Origin: an uncultured Clostridium sp.
GTDB lineage: Bacteria > Bacillota > Clostridia > TANB77 > CAG-508
Length of the DNA stretch: 37,925 nt
NCBI GenBank assembly: GCA_947647115.1
Contig: CANSJB010000004.1
Coordinates: forward strand, 1 to 37,925
Direction: 5' to 3'
Both the position numbers and the translations under genes were made by a program. The notes beneath the pieces are model-generated. The model had not been told where the DNA came from. It saw only the letters and a list, made by a program, of their open reading frames with translations, and made no database searches. Numbering within the stretch: the stretch's first letter is position 1; each line of letters begins with the position of its first letter. Below are positions 6,580-15,684 of this stretch, one piece after another.

Positions 6580-8019
6580 TTATTTTTTTAGTTCTTCTAA
6601 AAACATTTCATTTAACATTTTAGGGTTTGCTTTTCCTTTTGTTTCTTTCATAGCTTGCCCTACTAAAAAGCCTAATGCTCTATCTTTTCCAGCTTTAAAG
6701 TCTAGTATTGATTGAGGGTTATTTTCTAAAATTTTCATTACTACTTGTTTGATAGTACCTTCATCAGAAATTTGTATCCATCCATTTTGTTTTATAATTT
6801 CTTCTGGGTCTTTTGGGTTTTCAAATAGTTCTTCTAAAACTTTTTTACCAATAGCACTACTAATGGTTCCATTTTCAATTAAACGAATCATTTGTGCTAA
6901 TTGTTTTGCTGTAAATGGTATTTGCTCTGGTTCTAGCTCTTTTTCATTTAATATTCTAGAAACATCTGATAATAACCAGTTAGCAACAGCTTTGCTATTT
7001 TCGCAAATAGCTAAGGCTTGTTCAAATAAATTTGACATATATTTAGAAGATGTTAACATTTTTGCTTCTTTTTCAGATAAATGATATTGTGCTAAATATC
7101 TTTGTTTTCTACTTTCTGGTAATTCTGGTAAAGCCTTTTGAATTTTAGCAATATATTCCTCTAATAACTTAATTGCTACTAAATCCGGCTCTGGAAAATA
7201 TCTGTAATCTTGGGCATCTTCTTTATTTCTCATAGAAAATGTTTTACCTGATACATCATCCCATCTTAAAGTTTCTTGTTCTATTATACCACCGTTTTCT
7301 AGCACTTCTATTTGTCTTTGCGCTTCATATTCAATTGCTCTTACAATAGACCTAAATGAGTTCATATTTTTCATTTCAGTACGTGTTCCAAATTTTGTTA
7401 CACCTTTTTTTCTAACTGATACATTTACATCTGCACGTAAAGAGCCTTCTTGCATTTTACAGTCTGATACTTCTATATATTCTAATATAGATTTTATTTT
7501 TCTTAAGTACCTCTCTGCCTCTTTACTAGAACGCATATCTGGCTCTGATACAATTTCAATTAGTGGCACTCCTGCTCTATTTAAATCTACTAAACTGCCA
7601 CTACCAAATTCATTGTGGTTTAGCTTTCCAGCATCTTCTTCTATATGAATTCTAGTAATACCAATCGTCTTTTCTTCTCCTTCATTTTCGATTGTAATAT
7701 TTCCATGTTCACACAGTGGTTTATCAAATTGTGATATTTGATAAGATTTTGGAAGGTCTGGATAAAAATAATTTTTTCTATCGTTTTTGCTTTCTTTGGC
7801 AATGGTACAATTAGTTGCAAGTCCTGCTTTTACTGCATATTCAACCACTTTTTCGTTAAGTACAGGAAGTGCTCCTGGCATCGCCATACATATTGGGCAT
7901 ACTTGCGTATTTGGCTCTGCTCCAAATTCTGTTTTACAACTACAAAAAATTTTGGTTTTGGTTGAAAGCTCAGCATGTACTTCTAACCCTACTACAATTT
8001 CATACTCCTCTTTTGCCAT
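6580..8019 (-). CDS. gatB: aspartyl/glutamyl-tRNA(Asn/Gln) amidotransferase subunit B
   Basis: The 479-residue product has normal family length. It contains EIVVGLEVHAELSTKTKIFC at the N-terminus, zinc-ligand cysteines (FCSCKTEF and QVCPICMA), the kinase-like core with DLNRAGVPLIEIVSEPD, and the C-terminal tail domain that binds tRNA, ending in the conserved FLVGQAMKETKGKANP. GatB activates the misacylated Glu-tRNA(Gln) or Asp-tRNA(Asn) with ATP for transamidation by GatA. Its start overlaps the gatA stop as TAATG, so the two are translationally coupled. This implies the organism makes Gln-tRNA, and possibly Asn-tRNA, indirectly. Confidence 0.97.
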   Translation of the reverse strand: MAKEEYEIVVGLEVHAELSTKTKIFCSCKTEFGAEPNTQVCPICMAMPGALPVLNEKVVEYAVKAGLATNCTIAKESKNDRKNYFYPDLPKSYQISQFDKPLCEHGNITIENEGEEKTIGITRIHIEEDAGKLNHNEFGSGSLVDLNRAGVPLIEIVSEPDMRSSKEAERYLRKIKSILEYIEVSDCKMQEGSLRADVNVSVRKKGVTKFGTRTEMKNMNSFRSIVRAIEYEAQRQIEVLENGGIIEQETLRWDDVSGKTFSMRNKEDAQDYRYFPEPDLVAIKLLEEYIAKIQKALPELPESRKQRYLAQYHLSEKEAKMLTSSKYMSNLFEQALAICENSKAVANWLLSDVSRILNEKELEPEQIPFTAKQLAQMIRLIENGTISSAIGKKVLEELFENPKDPEEIIKQNGWIQISDEGTIKQVVMKILENNPQSILDFKAGKDRALGFLVGQAMKETKGKANPKMLNEMFLEELKK

Positions 8020-9506
8020 TAGTTTGCACCTCCCTCATTTTTAAAAGTTGGTTCATATTTTTGCCTAAAATTTATTTCTTGTTCAAAAGTATAGGCTGCA
8101 TTTAAAATAGTTTCTTCTTTAAATTTGTCACCTATTAATTGCATACCAATTGGCATTGCTTTGCTATCTACACCACAAGGAATAGAAATGGCTGGAAGTC
8201 CTGCAATATTAACACTAACTGTACAAATATCTGCTAAATACATTTCTAGTGGATTATGTGATTTAGTTCCAATTTCAAAAGCTGCTGTTGGTGAAGTAGG
8301 TGTTAAAAGCACATCATATTTGCCAAATAGGTTATCAAATTCTTTTTTTACTAAAGTCCTTACTTGCTGGGCTTTTTTATAATAAGCATCATAATAGCCT
8401 GAAGAAAGTACATAAGTACCTAATATAATTCTTCTTTTTACTTCTTCTCCAAAAGCTTCACTTCTTGAATTACAATAAATATCTTGCAAAGTTTCATACT
8501 CTTTGCTCCTATAACCATAACGAATACCATCAAACCTTCCTAAATTAGAGCTTGCCTCTGCACAAGCAATAATATAGTAAGTAGCTAGTGCATAATCTGC
8601 AATATCTAAGCTGCACTCTTCCACAATTGCTCCTAATTTTTTATAGGTTTGTATTGCTTCTTCTAAACTTTTCTTTACTTCACTATGAATACCTTCTCCA
8701 AAATATTCTTTTGGAATGCCTATTCTTAAGCCTTTTACATCATTTTTCAATGCTTTAGTATAATCTATCTTTTCTTTATTTACTGAGGTAGTATCTTTTT
8801 CATCATGTCCTGCAATTACATTTAAAAGAATAGCGCTATCTGTTACATCTTTTGTTATAGGTCCTATTTGGTCTAATGATGAAGCATAGGCTACTAGTCC
8901 ATAACGAGATACTAGTCCATAAGTAGGCTTTAAGCCAACCACCCCACAAAAACTTGCTGGTTGGCGAATAGATCCCCCCGTGTCTGACCCTAATGCCCAT
9001 GGCACAAGGTTTGCTGCTACTGCAGCTGCACTTCCACCAGAAGAACCACCTGGTGCTGCTTTTAAGTTCCAAGGGTTTTTGGTTGTTTGAAAATAGGAAT
9101 ATTCTGTTGATGAGCCCATAGCAAATTCGTCCATATTTAACTTGCCCAGACTAATGAGATGTTTTTCATTTATTTTTTCCATAACAGTAGCATCATAAGG
9201 TGAAATAAAATTTTCTAGCATTTTCGAACCACAAGTTGTCTTTACACCTTTTGTACAAATATTGTCTTTAATTCCTATTGGAATTCCTGCTAAAGAAGAA
9301 CTATTTATTTCTCCTTTTTCTAACTTTTGTTGTATTCTATCTGCTTCTTGCTGTGCTTGACTAGTTTGTATGGTAATAAAGGCTTGCAGCTCTTTTTCAT
9401 ATTTTTCTATATTTTGTACATAAGCTTTTGTAATGTCTGATACTTTTATTTCTTTTGCTTTTAATTTCTCTTGTAACTCATGTACTGTTAATTTTGCAAT
9501 ATCCAT
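8019..9506 (-). CDS. gatA: aspartyl/glutamyl-tRNA amidotransferase subunit A
   Basis: This is an amidase-signature enzyme of normal length (495 residues) that releases ammonia from glutamine for GatB. The catalytic Ser-cisSer-Lys set is visible: the lysine in [10 protein letters not shown], the cis-serine in [14 protein letters not shown], and the nucleophile in [15 protein letters not shown]. The ATG has a ribosome site about seven bases upstream. It lies 60 bases downstream of gatC and overlaps gatB at TAATG. Confidence 0.97.
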   Translation of the reverse strand: MDIAKLTVHELQEKLKAKEIKVSDITKAYVQNIEKYEKELQAFITIQTSQAQQEADRIQQKLEKGEINSSSLAGIPIGIKDNICTKGVKTTCGSKMLENFISPYDATVMEKINEKHLISLGKLNMDEFAMGSSTEYSYFQTTKNPWNLKAAPGGSSGGSAAAVAANLVPWALGSDTGGSIRQPASFCGVVGLKPTYGLVSRYGLVAYASSLDQIGPITKDVTDSAILLNVIAGHDEKDTTSVNKEKIDYTKALKNDVKGLRIGIPKEYFGEGIHSEVKKSLEEAIQTYKKLGAIVEECSLDIADYALATYYIIACAEASSNLGRFDGIRYGYRSKEYETLQDIYCNSRSEAFGEEVKRRIILGTYVLSSGYYDAYYKKAQQVRTLVKKEFDNLFGKYDVLLTPTSPTAAFEIGTKSHNPLEMYLADICTVSVNIAGLPAISIPCGVDSKAMPIGMQLIGDKFKEETILNAAYTFEQEINFRQKYEPTFKNEGGAN

Positions 9507-9566
9507 TGTTCTTTTTCCTTTCTTTATAGATAAATTATCATTGTCTTTTTCTTAAACGACAATAAT

Positions 9567-9851
9567 TTATAGTACCTTTGGTATTTTAAACATGTTTCTT
9601 TCTTGTTCTGGCGCATTTTCTAATAAACCTTCTATATTTTCAAAGCCCTTTACTTCATCTTTTCGAAACACATTATAACTATCATTGGCATTAGTTGTTT
9701 CATCTAAACCTTCTATTGGGGCCTTATTTACAATGTTAGCAAAGTTTAAAATATCTTGCAGGTTTAATATATATTTTTCTACTTCTTTGTCTTCTATTTT
9801 TAAATCTGCTAATTTTGCAATATGCAAAATCTCTTCTTTAGATACTTGCAT
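9567..9851 (-). CDS. gatC: aspartyl/glutamyl-tRNA amidotransferase subunit C
   Basis: The 94-residue product matches GatC, the small belt subunit that wraps around and stabilises GatA-GatB. Motifs are EEILHIAKLADLKIEDKEVE near the N-terminus, the LNDIL-like LQDILNFANIVNKAPIEGLD and the C-terminal EGLLENAPEQERNMFKIPKVL-type ending. AGGAGG precedes the ATG. It is the first gene of gatCAB. Confidence 0.95.
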   Translation of the reverse strand: MQVSKEEILHIAKLADLKIEDKEVEKYILNLQDILNFANIVNKAPIEGLDETTNANDSYNVFRKDEVKGFENIEGLLENAPEQERNMFKIPKVL

Positions 9852-9917
9852 AATTTCCTCCTTCTCTTTTTTCTATTCTATAAATCTAGTTTATTTAAAC
9901 TTAATTAATTTTTATCT

Positions 9918-9946
9918 ATTATATCCACTTTTTATATAAATTACAA
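9918..9946 (-). promoter_or_regulatory. promoter of gatCAB
   Basis: On the minus strand TTGTAA, 17 bases, TATAAT, about 65 bases before gatC. Confidence 0.55.
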
Positions 9947-9984
9947 GTATTGTATTGTAAATATTTTATAAAAATAAACCAAAA

Positions 9985-10027
9985 CAAAAAACGTAGAAAA
10001 TGTATTTACATCTTCTACGCTTTTTGT
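9985..10027 (-). terminator. terminator after the Spo0A-C-like gene
   Basis: ACGTAGAA (9991-9998) pairs with TTCTACG (10013-10019), flanked by A and T runs. It separates the Spo0A-C-like gene from gatCAB. Confidence 0.8.
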
Positions 10028-10040
10028 TTGAAGAAACAAT

Positions 10041-10526
10041 TTACTCAGCAAAGGCATCTTCGTGATACAGATATTCTGCCATCGTCAAAATGAACTCTTT
10101 GTTGGTTGGAATACCCACTCTCCAATTTACTCTGCCCTCAAAAATCTGCTCTTTCATCTCCGTGCTAAGGTTATACCAATTATGCTTGATTAAGTACCTA
10201 ATCACGTTTTGTATAGATGTCACATCCCGATTATATTCTTGTTCCATCTGCTTATAGACATCTTTGAGCAATTTTCTTGCATTGCTACCGCTTTTGTAGT
10301 TCTCATACGTATGCTGAATTGCTTTGCAAAGGAATTGGAATGCAGGGACTCTTGGAATCAAGCCCATTTGGGCTAGCAAATTTGCAATTCTCATTTCTAA
10401 AATTTGCTCTTCTGTCCTTTGAACTTGCGCTTGCATGACTTCATTTAACAAATGCAACAAGTCCTCCATTTTTACACCTGTCTTTTCGCAGATTACCTCT
10501 GCTACCTTTGTTGCCCGTTCATCCAT
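10041..10526 (-). CDS. stand-alone Spo0A C-terminal-type DNA-binding protein (161 aa)
   Basis: Residues of roughly 55-155 follow the Spo0A effector domain pattern: MGLIPRVPAFQFLCKAIQHT, then KQMEQEYNRDVTSIQNVIRY and the C-terminal GIPTNKEFILTMAEYL that mirrors the KPTNSEFIA signature of Spo0A. There is no receiver domain; the first 50 residues are a helical segment with Cys and Glu. It could bind 0A-box-like sites without phosphorylation control. I chose the ATG at 10526 because AAAGGAG stands eight bases before it. The promoter is a perfect consensus. Codon use is GC-richer than its neighbours and includes two in-frame CGG arginine codons (10227-10229 and 10515-10517), which other genes here lack; this hints at transfer. 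Confidence 0.85.
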   Translation of the reverse strand: MDERATKVAEVICEKTGVKMEDLLHLLNEVMQAQVQRTEEQILEMRIANLLAQMGLIPRVPAFQFLCKAIQHTYENYKSGSNARKLLKDVYKQMEQEYNRDVTSIQNVIRYLIKHNWYNLSTEMKEQIFEGRVNWRVGIPTNKEFILTMAEYLYHEDAFAE

Positions 10527-10575
10527 TTTATCATTTCTCCTTTTATGCAATAAATTCCATTTGGCTAATAGTTAT

Positions 10576-10604
10576 ATTATACTCCATTTTTATTTTTATG
10601 TCAA
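10576..10604 (-). promoter_or_regulatory. consensus promoter of the Spo0A-C-like gene
   Basis: On the minus strand TTGACA, exactly 17 bases, TATAAT: both hexamers are perfect. It is the strongest promoter match in the window, with a leader of about 40 bases. Confidence 0.85.
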
Positions 10605-10611
10605 CTAAAAA

Positions 10612-10663
10612 TAGAAGTCTACAAAAGTTAGATTGATTTTAATCTAACTTTTTATAGACTTCT
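10612..10663 (-). terminator. terminator of adhE
   Basis: AGAAGTCTA pairs with TAGACTTCT and inside it AAAGTTAGATT pairs with AATCTAACTTT, giving a long nearly continuous stem. TATTTTTAG follows on the minus strand. Confidence 0.9.
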
Positions 10664-10675
10664 AATTAAAACAAA

Positions 10676-13282
10676 TTATTTTCCATAATAAGCATCTAAT
10701 AATATTTGCTTTAACTCTTCTACTAGTGGAAGCCTTGGATTTGCTGTAGTACATTGATCTTCAAAGCTTCTTTCTGCAAGCATATCTAGTTTTTCTAAAA
10801 ATTCTTGTTCATTAATTCCTGCTTCCTTAAAGGAACTTGGAATATTTAAGTCTTTATTTAACTTTTTAATCTCCTCTATTAGTGAATTTACACCTTCTTC
10901 GTTTCCATAAGCTGGAAAGTTCATTCGTCTAGATAAATCCGCATATTTTTGGTCTGCAATAAAGTATTCATATTTTGGGAAGGATACAAATTTAGTTGGT
11001 TTTTGGCTATTGTACCTAATAACATATGGTAATAAAATAGCATTAATTCTTCCATGTGGCAAATGAAATTCTGCCCCTACTTTATGAGCAAGTGAATGAT
11101 TAATTCCTAAAAAACTATTCGTAAATGCCATACCTGCAATAGTACTTGCATTATGCATTTTTTCTCTTGCAATACGATTTTCTCCATTGTTATAGGCTTC
11201 TCTAATATTTTTAAATACCAATTCTACTGCTTTTTCAGCTAAACCATCCGTATAATCAGATGCCATATTGGAAACATAAGCTTCTATTGCATGTGTTAGT
11301 ACATCCATTCCTGTATCTGCTGTAATAGTTTTAGGAAGGCTCATAACTAAGTCTGGGTCTACAATAGCAACATCTGGTGTTAGTTCGTAGTCTGCTAATG
11401 GATATTTTTTGTTTAGTTTTTTATCTGTAATAACTGCAAATGATGTTACCTCTGAACCTGTTCCAGATGTAGTTGGAATAGCTACTAATTTGGTTTTTGT
11501 TCCTAAGGTTGGAAATTTATAAGTACGTTTACGTATATCCATAAATTTTAACTTCATGCCTTCTGCATCTGCCTCTGGATGCTCATAAAATAGCCACATT
11601 CCTTTTGCAGCATCAATAGGGCTTCCTCCTCCAAGTGCAATAATCACATCTGGCTTAAATTCTTTCATCATTTCAACACCTTTATAAATGGTATCAAAAG
11701 ATGGGTCTGACTCTACATCTGAAAAGATTTCTGAGTGTACATATTCTCCTCTTTTTCTTAGGTGATATAATATTTTATCTACATACCCTAAACTTACCAT
11801 AGATGGGTCTGTTACAATAAAAGCTCTTGTAATATTAGGCATTTTTTCTAAGTAGCTAATCGAACCTGCTTCGAAATAAATTTTTTCTGGCACTTTAAAC
11901 CATTGCATATTAACTCTTCTTTTGGCTACTCTTTTAATATTAATTAAATTAACAGAAGATACATTGGCTGTTGTTGAATTACCTCCAAAGGTTCCACAAC
12001 CTAAGGTTAAAGATGGCATATTTGTGTTATAAATATCTCCTATCGCACCATGGGTAGATGGAGAATTTACAATAATTCTACCCACCCTTACTTTTTCTGA
12101 AAATTTGCGAATGGTATTATTATCTTCTGAATGAATAACAGCTGAGTGCCCCAAGCCACCAAATTCGATTAGTTTTTCTGCCAGCTCAATTCCTTCCTCT
12201 TCATTTTCTACTATATAATAAGCTAAAACAGGACTTAGCTTTTCTTTTGAAAATGGATATTCAATCCCCACTCCATTTTCCTTTAATACTAATACTTTGG
12301 TATCTACAGGGACTTCTATTCCAGCGCCTTTTGCAATGTGATAAGGACTTTTTCCTACGATATCTGCATTTAAGGCACATCCATTTTCTGATATAAACAT
12401 ACTATCTCTTAATTTTTTAGTTTGAGTACCATTTAAGAAGAAACATCCTGCTTCTTTCATTAATTTTTCAAATTCAGTATGAACTTCTTTATCTACAATA
12501 ACAGATTGCTCTGATGCACAAATCATGCCATTGTCAAATGATTTTGATAATACTAAGTCATTCACAGAAGTTCTTAAATTTGCTGTTTTATCAATATAAC
12601 ATGGTACATTTCCGTGGTCCTACTCCTAAAGCTGGCTTACCACAAGAATAAGCTGATTTTACCATTCCTGAACCACCAGTTGCTAAAATTAAGCTAACAT
12701 TTGGATGATTCATTAATGCCCTTGTTGCTTCAATAGATGGCTCTTCTACCCATAAAATACAATCTTCTGGAGCTCCGAGCTTTAACAGCAGCTTCCCTTA
12801 AAATATTTGCTGCTGCAGTACTGCATTTTTGTGCAGATGGGTGAAACCCAAATATAATAACATTTCTTGTTTTAGCTGCAATAATTGATTTAAACATAGT
12901 GGTAGAAGTTGGGTTAGTAACTGGTGTAACCCCTGCAATAATTCCAATTGGCTCTGCTATTTCTTCATATCCTTCTTCTTCGTTTTCTGAAATAATACCT
13001 ACAGTTTTATCATATTTAATACTATGATAAATATATTCTGTTGCAAACATGTTTTTAGTAATTTTATCTTCATAAATACCACGTCCGAGTTTCTTCTACC
13101 GCCATTTTAGCAAGTTCCATATGGTGTTCTAGCCCAGCCATGGCCATTTGTTTTACAATGTTATTTACTTGCTCTTGGTCTAATTTCATATATTCTTCTG
13201 ATGCTTTTTTAGCTTTTTGTACTAAAGCATCTATCCTATCTTTAATTTTTTGTTTTTCTTCTTCGCTAATTTCTTTTGCCAT
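10676..13282 (-). CDS. adhE: bifunctional aldehyde-alcohol dehydrogenase AdhE, interrupted by three CGGA +1 shifts
   Basis: AdhE turns acetyl-CoA into ethanol through acetaldehyde with two NADH and forms cytoplasmic spirosomes. Read through three +1 shifts (CGGA at 13087-13084, 12777-12774 and 12614-12611) the product is 867 residues, the normal length. The N-terminal aldehyde dehydrogenase domain shows EPIGIIAGVTPVTNPTSTTM, GVGPGNVP and the catalytic Cys in NGMICASEQS. The C-terminal iron alcohol dehydrogenase shows GGGSPIDAAK, PTTSGTGSEVT and the iron ligands in GMDVLTHAIEAY and HSLAHKVGAEFHLPHG. All three shifts are in the aldehyde domain; without them translation ends after 70 residues. 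Everything else is intact, with no other stop, which argues against decay. It has its own promoter and terminator. Confidence 0.92.
12611..12614 (-). other. CGGA +1 frameshift site 3 of adhE
   Basis: Coding strand reads GTA GGA CCA CGG AAA TGT; zero frame stops at TGA soon after. Skipping the C gives CCA GGA AAT GTA CCA, the conserved P-G-N-V-P of the nucleotide-binding loop. Confidence 0.9.
12774..12777 (-). other. CGGA +1 frameshift site 2 of adhE
   Basis: Coding strand reads GTT AAA GCT CGG AGC TCC; the zero frame stops 16 codons on. Skipping the C gives GCT GGA GCT CCA GAA GAT, the conserved A-G-A-P-E-D. Confidence 0.9.
13084..13087 (-). other. CGGA +1 frameshift site 1 of adhE
   Basis: Coding strand reads GAA GAA ACT CGG ACG TGG; zero frame stops at TGA five codons later. 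Skipping the C gives ACT GGA CGT GGT ATT TAT GAA, the conserved E-E-T-G-R-G of AdhE. Confidence 0.9.
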
Positions 13283-13371
13283 TTGTATTTCCTCCTCTTT
13301 TTTAAGAATAGCTATCTTATTTTACTAAAAACAGCTATCTCATCTTTTGTTATTATTTCCATTTCATTGGT

Positions 13372-13400
13372 ATTATATACTAACTTTTTTAGGTTGTAAA
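13372..13400 (-). promoter_or_regulatory. promoter of adhE
   Basis: On the minus strand TTTACA, 17 bases, TATAAT. The leader is about 85 bases and carries two GATAGCT direct repeats (near 13311 and 13334). No Rex-type TTGTTAA palindrome was seen. AGGAGG precedes the ATG. Confidence 0.65.
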
Positions 13401-13425
13401 CTATTTTTTGTGTTTGCATAAAAAA

Positions 13426-13483
13426 AGGTTATATGCTTTTTATAGTTTTTGTAAAAATCAAGCTATGTTAAAGCATATACCTA
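13426..13483 (-). terminator. terminator of the prepilin-like surface protein gene
   Basis: AGGTTATATGCTTT (13427-13440) pairs with AAAGCATATACCT (13470-13482) apart from one bulged base, and a T run follows on the minus strand. Its position, 30 bases past the +1-frame stop codon, supports the extended C-terminus of that gene. Confidence 0.85.
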
Positions 13484-13512
13484 TTATATTTTTTTTTGTA
13501 TATATCAATTTA

Positions 13513-15340
13513 TTACAATATTAAAGTAGCACGAGAACACGCACCATATACATAACCATAGGTTGGTGGAATATTGTTTGTGCTACAGACAGGACGTTCC
13601 ACCCCCGAAAGCTCATACTTACCTCCGACGAAGTGCACGACAATCCTTAGAAACTACTCCAAGTGTCCAATCCCATGCATTCCCTGCCATATCATAAATA
13701 TTATTTACACTATACTTATCATTTGAACCTGTTGGAATTATTTTATTTGCATCTCCTTGGGTTCCTTCATAATTTCCTTTTCCTGTACTATTTATTACAT
13801 AGGTTGCTACTTCTTCTTTTTCTGGTGTATTTCTAAAACTTAAAAACCATTTTAAACACGCATCCCATTGGCTTCCCCATATCATACTGGTTCTTCCTTC
13901 TACGATTTGTTTACTTTTTTGATAGTAAGCATACCATGTTGCTTCATTGTCTGAACTACTTGTTGGCACTATATCACTATTATTTTTGATTATTTTTGCT
14001 TTCTTATCCTCTGCATGCCAACTTCCTGTTTCATATCTTCCTATATAAAATCCTTTATACTTTACTACACTATCTATCATTGATTTAAATTCTTCTTCTA
14101 ATTGCTTTTTAAAATCATTTGCATTTGTTATATTGTTTCCATTTTTATCTTTGATTCCTGCATTAGCATAATGCGTAGCATCTGCATCATATTTTGTTTC
14201 ATCACCTGTTATTATATCTGGCTCACGAAAACCTGTCTCTGATTCCCAACTCATCTTTCCTTCTATTTCTCTCCAATTATATGCTGTTGGGTTTCTATCT
14301 GCTGTTGTATAAATATATAATTTTCCTAAATATTTTCCCTCTTCTGTTATCCCATACATTTCACTTGGCTCTGGCACTGGTACCCATACAAATTGGTTTC
14401 TTGTATTTCTTGCTGTTGTTAAATTAGTATCTGTGACTGCTTGTGTTCCTTCATAGATTACTAAACCATTATCTACTGTGTTTTCACTTGCTACTCCTGA
14501 TACTACAAAACCTTTTGGTACTGGTACTGTTATTTTTTTACCATCTGTCGTTTTATCTACTTTTTCTCCTGTTACTTTATTTGTGTCCCAACTAGCTGGC
14601 AATTTTACTGTTATTTCTTTTGTTATTGTTTTATTGCTTCCATCTACTGTTGTCGCTGTTATCGTTGTTGTTCCTACTGTTAATCCTTCGATTTTTCCAT
14701 TAGTTACTATTGCTACTTCTTCATTACTGCTTATCCATGTTAGTCCTTTATTACTTGTATTTTCTGGTGTAAATATAACTTCTAAAGTAGCTGTACTTCC
14801 TGTTTCAATTTCTGCTATACTACTGCCAAAAGCTATACTTTCTGCTTTTATTGTTATTTCACTTCCTGTTCCTTCTGTTAGCTCATAGTCTATCTCTATA
14901 TTTTTTCCATCTTCTGTTGGCTTTACTTTTATAATGATTCCTTCTTCTGGTGTTATTGCCCATCCTCCCTCTATCGGTTCCTTTTTACTTGTATCAATTC
15001 CTTGATTTTCTAGTTCTTCCCAGAAGTCTTCTATTGGTACTCCATTTCCATGATTTTTTGTATATACTGTTATTTTTGCAAGTTCAAATATATCTTTATA
15101 CTCTGCTAGTTTTTGTGATTGTTCTGCTTTCTTTGCTTGGTTGATGATTCCATTTTCTCCCAATACTATCGTTAATGTTATTCCTGCTAATATGAGTAAA
15201 ACTACAATTGTAACCACTAAGGCTATTAGGGTAATACCTTCGTTTTGTTTACTGCCTTTTTCTATTTCCTGAGTCCTATCTAACACTTTTTGAGTATTTT
15301 TCTTTACTTGTTTATTTTCCATATTTTCTTTTAACTTCAT
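13513..15340 (-). CDS. type-IV-prepilin-like surface protein with Big_2 and formylglycine-enzyme-type domains, one CGGA +1 shift
   Basis: After a basic leader of about 35 residues comes a prepilin signal, NEG then ITLIALVVTIVVLLILAGIT, cut by a prepilin peptidase after Gly. A helix with QAKKAEQSQKLAEYKDIFEL follows. Residues about 160-250 form a Big_2 immunoglobulin-like domain (GLTWISSNEEVAIVTNGKIE). The rest is an FGE/SUMF1-type C-lectin fold ending YDMAGNAWDWTLG. In the zero frame the protein stops at R-R-R just after CRAL. With a +1 shift at CGGA (13627-13624) it continues R-G-G-K-Y-E and 33 more residues, to the TAA at 13513, giving 608 residues and completing the expected R-G-G motif. 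The terminator lies after this second stop. It is probably a cell-surface or pilus-associated binding protein. The ATG has GGAGG upstream. Confidence 0.85.
13624..13627 (-). other. CGGA +1 frameshift site in the surface protein gene
   Basis: Coding strand reads GCA CTT CGT CGG AGG TAA. Skipping the C gives CGT GGA GGT AAG TAT GAG, restoring L-R-G-G. The paralogue at 37180-37925 has an intact C-R-G-G-N at the equivalent place, written AGA GGT GGT. Confidence 0.88.
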
Positions 15341-15403
15341 TTACCGTTTCCTCCATTGTACTTCTTTATTATTTTTCCCTTTTGTATCATTTTTATACTT
15401 TCT

Positions 15404-15432
15404 ATCTTATACTATTTGGTATTTTATTTCAA
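15404..15432 (-). promoter_or_regulatory. candidate promoter of the prepilin-like gene
   Basis: On the minus strand TTGAAA, 17 bases, TAAGAT, about 60 bases before the ATG. Confidence 0.45.
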
Positions 15433-15628
15433 TACTTTTTTGTATGTTTTTTAGTTTACACAAAATTTTTCTTACACTCTCATGTTTGGCTCTTTTGACA
15501 CATTTTCATACCGCCTTTGCATAATTTCTATTTGCATTCTAGTTTCTTCTTGTTACTACCTTACTACTTGTTCTTATTTTTTGCAGTCTATCAAATAACT
15601 CTTTACTAAGTATAGGAATATTCAAAAA

Positions 15629-15676
15629 TACTGGTACTTTTTAGGTTCTCATTGATAAACCTAAAAAGTACCAGTT
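15629..15676 (-). terminator. terminator of the CYTH gene with an 18-bp perfect stem
   Basis: ACTGGTACTTTTTAGGTT (15630-15647) and its exact complement (15658-15675) enclose a 10-base loop; TATTTTT follows on the minus strand, ten bases after the stop codon. The stem is longer than other terminators here. Confidence 0.9.
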
Positions 15677-15684
15677 ATGAAAGG

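Larger units (their letters stand above)
15341..15684. other. 344-base gap
   Basis: It holds the promoter of the surface protein gene (15404-15432) and the terminator of the CYTH gene (15629-15676). Between them I see only short open stretches (under 30 codons) without starts or ribosome sites. Confidence 0.6.

Noticed and set aside
10676-13282. adhE as an ordinary pseudogene or low-quality sequence
   Set aside because: All three breaks are the same one-base C insertion before GGA, there are no other stops, gaps or missing motifs, and the identical lesion recurs in three unrelated genes. Homopolymer errors would not give this pattern.
14478-14888. long plus-strand open frames opposite the surface protein gene
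   Set aside because: They are antisense shadows of the Thr/Val-rich Big_2 and linker regions, without ribosome sites or family matches.
15433-15628. short open stretches in the gap upstream of the prepilin-like gene as a degraded gene
   Set aside because: They are under 30 codons, in different frames, without starts, and show no family signature.
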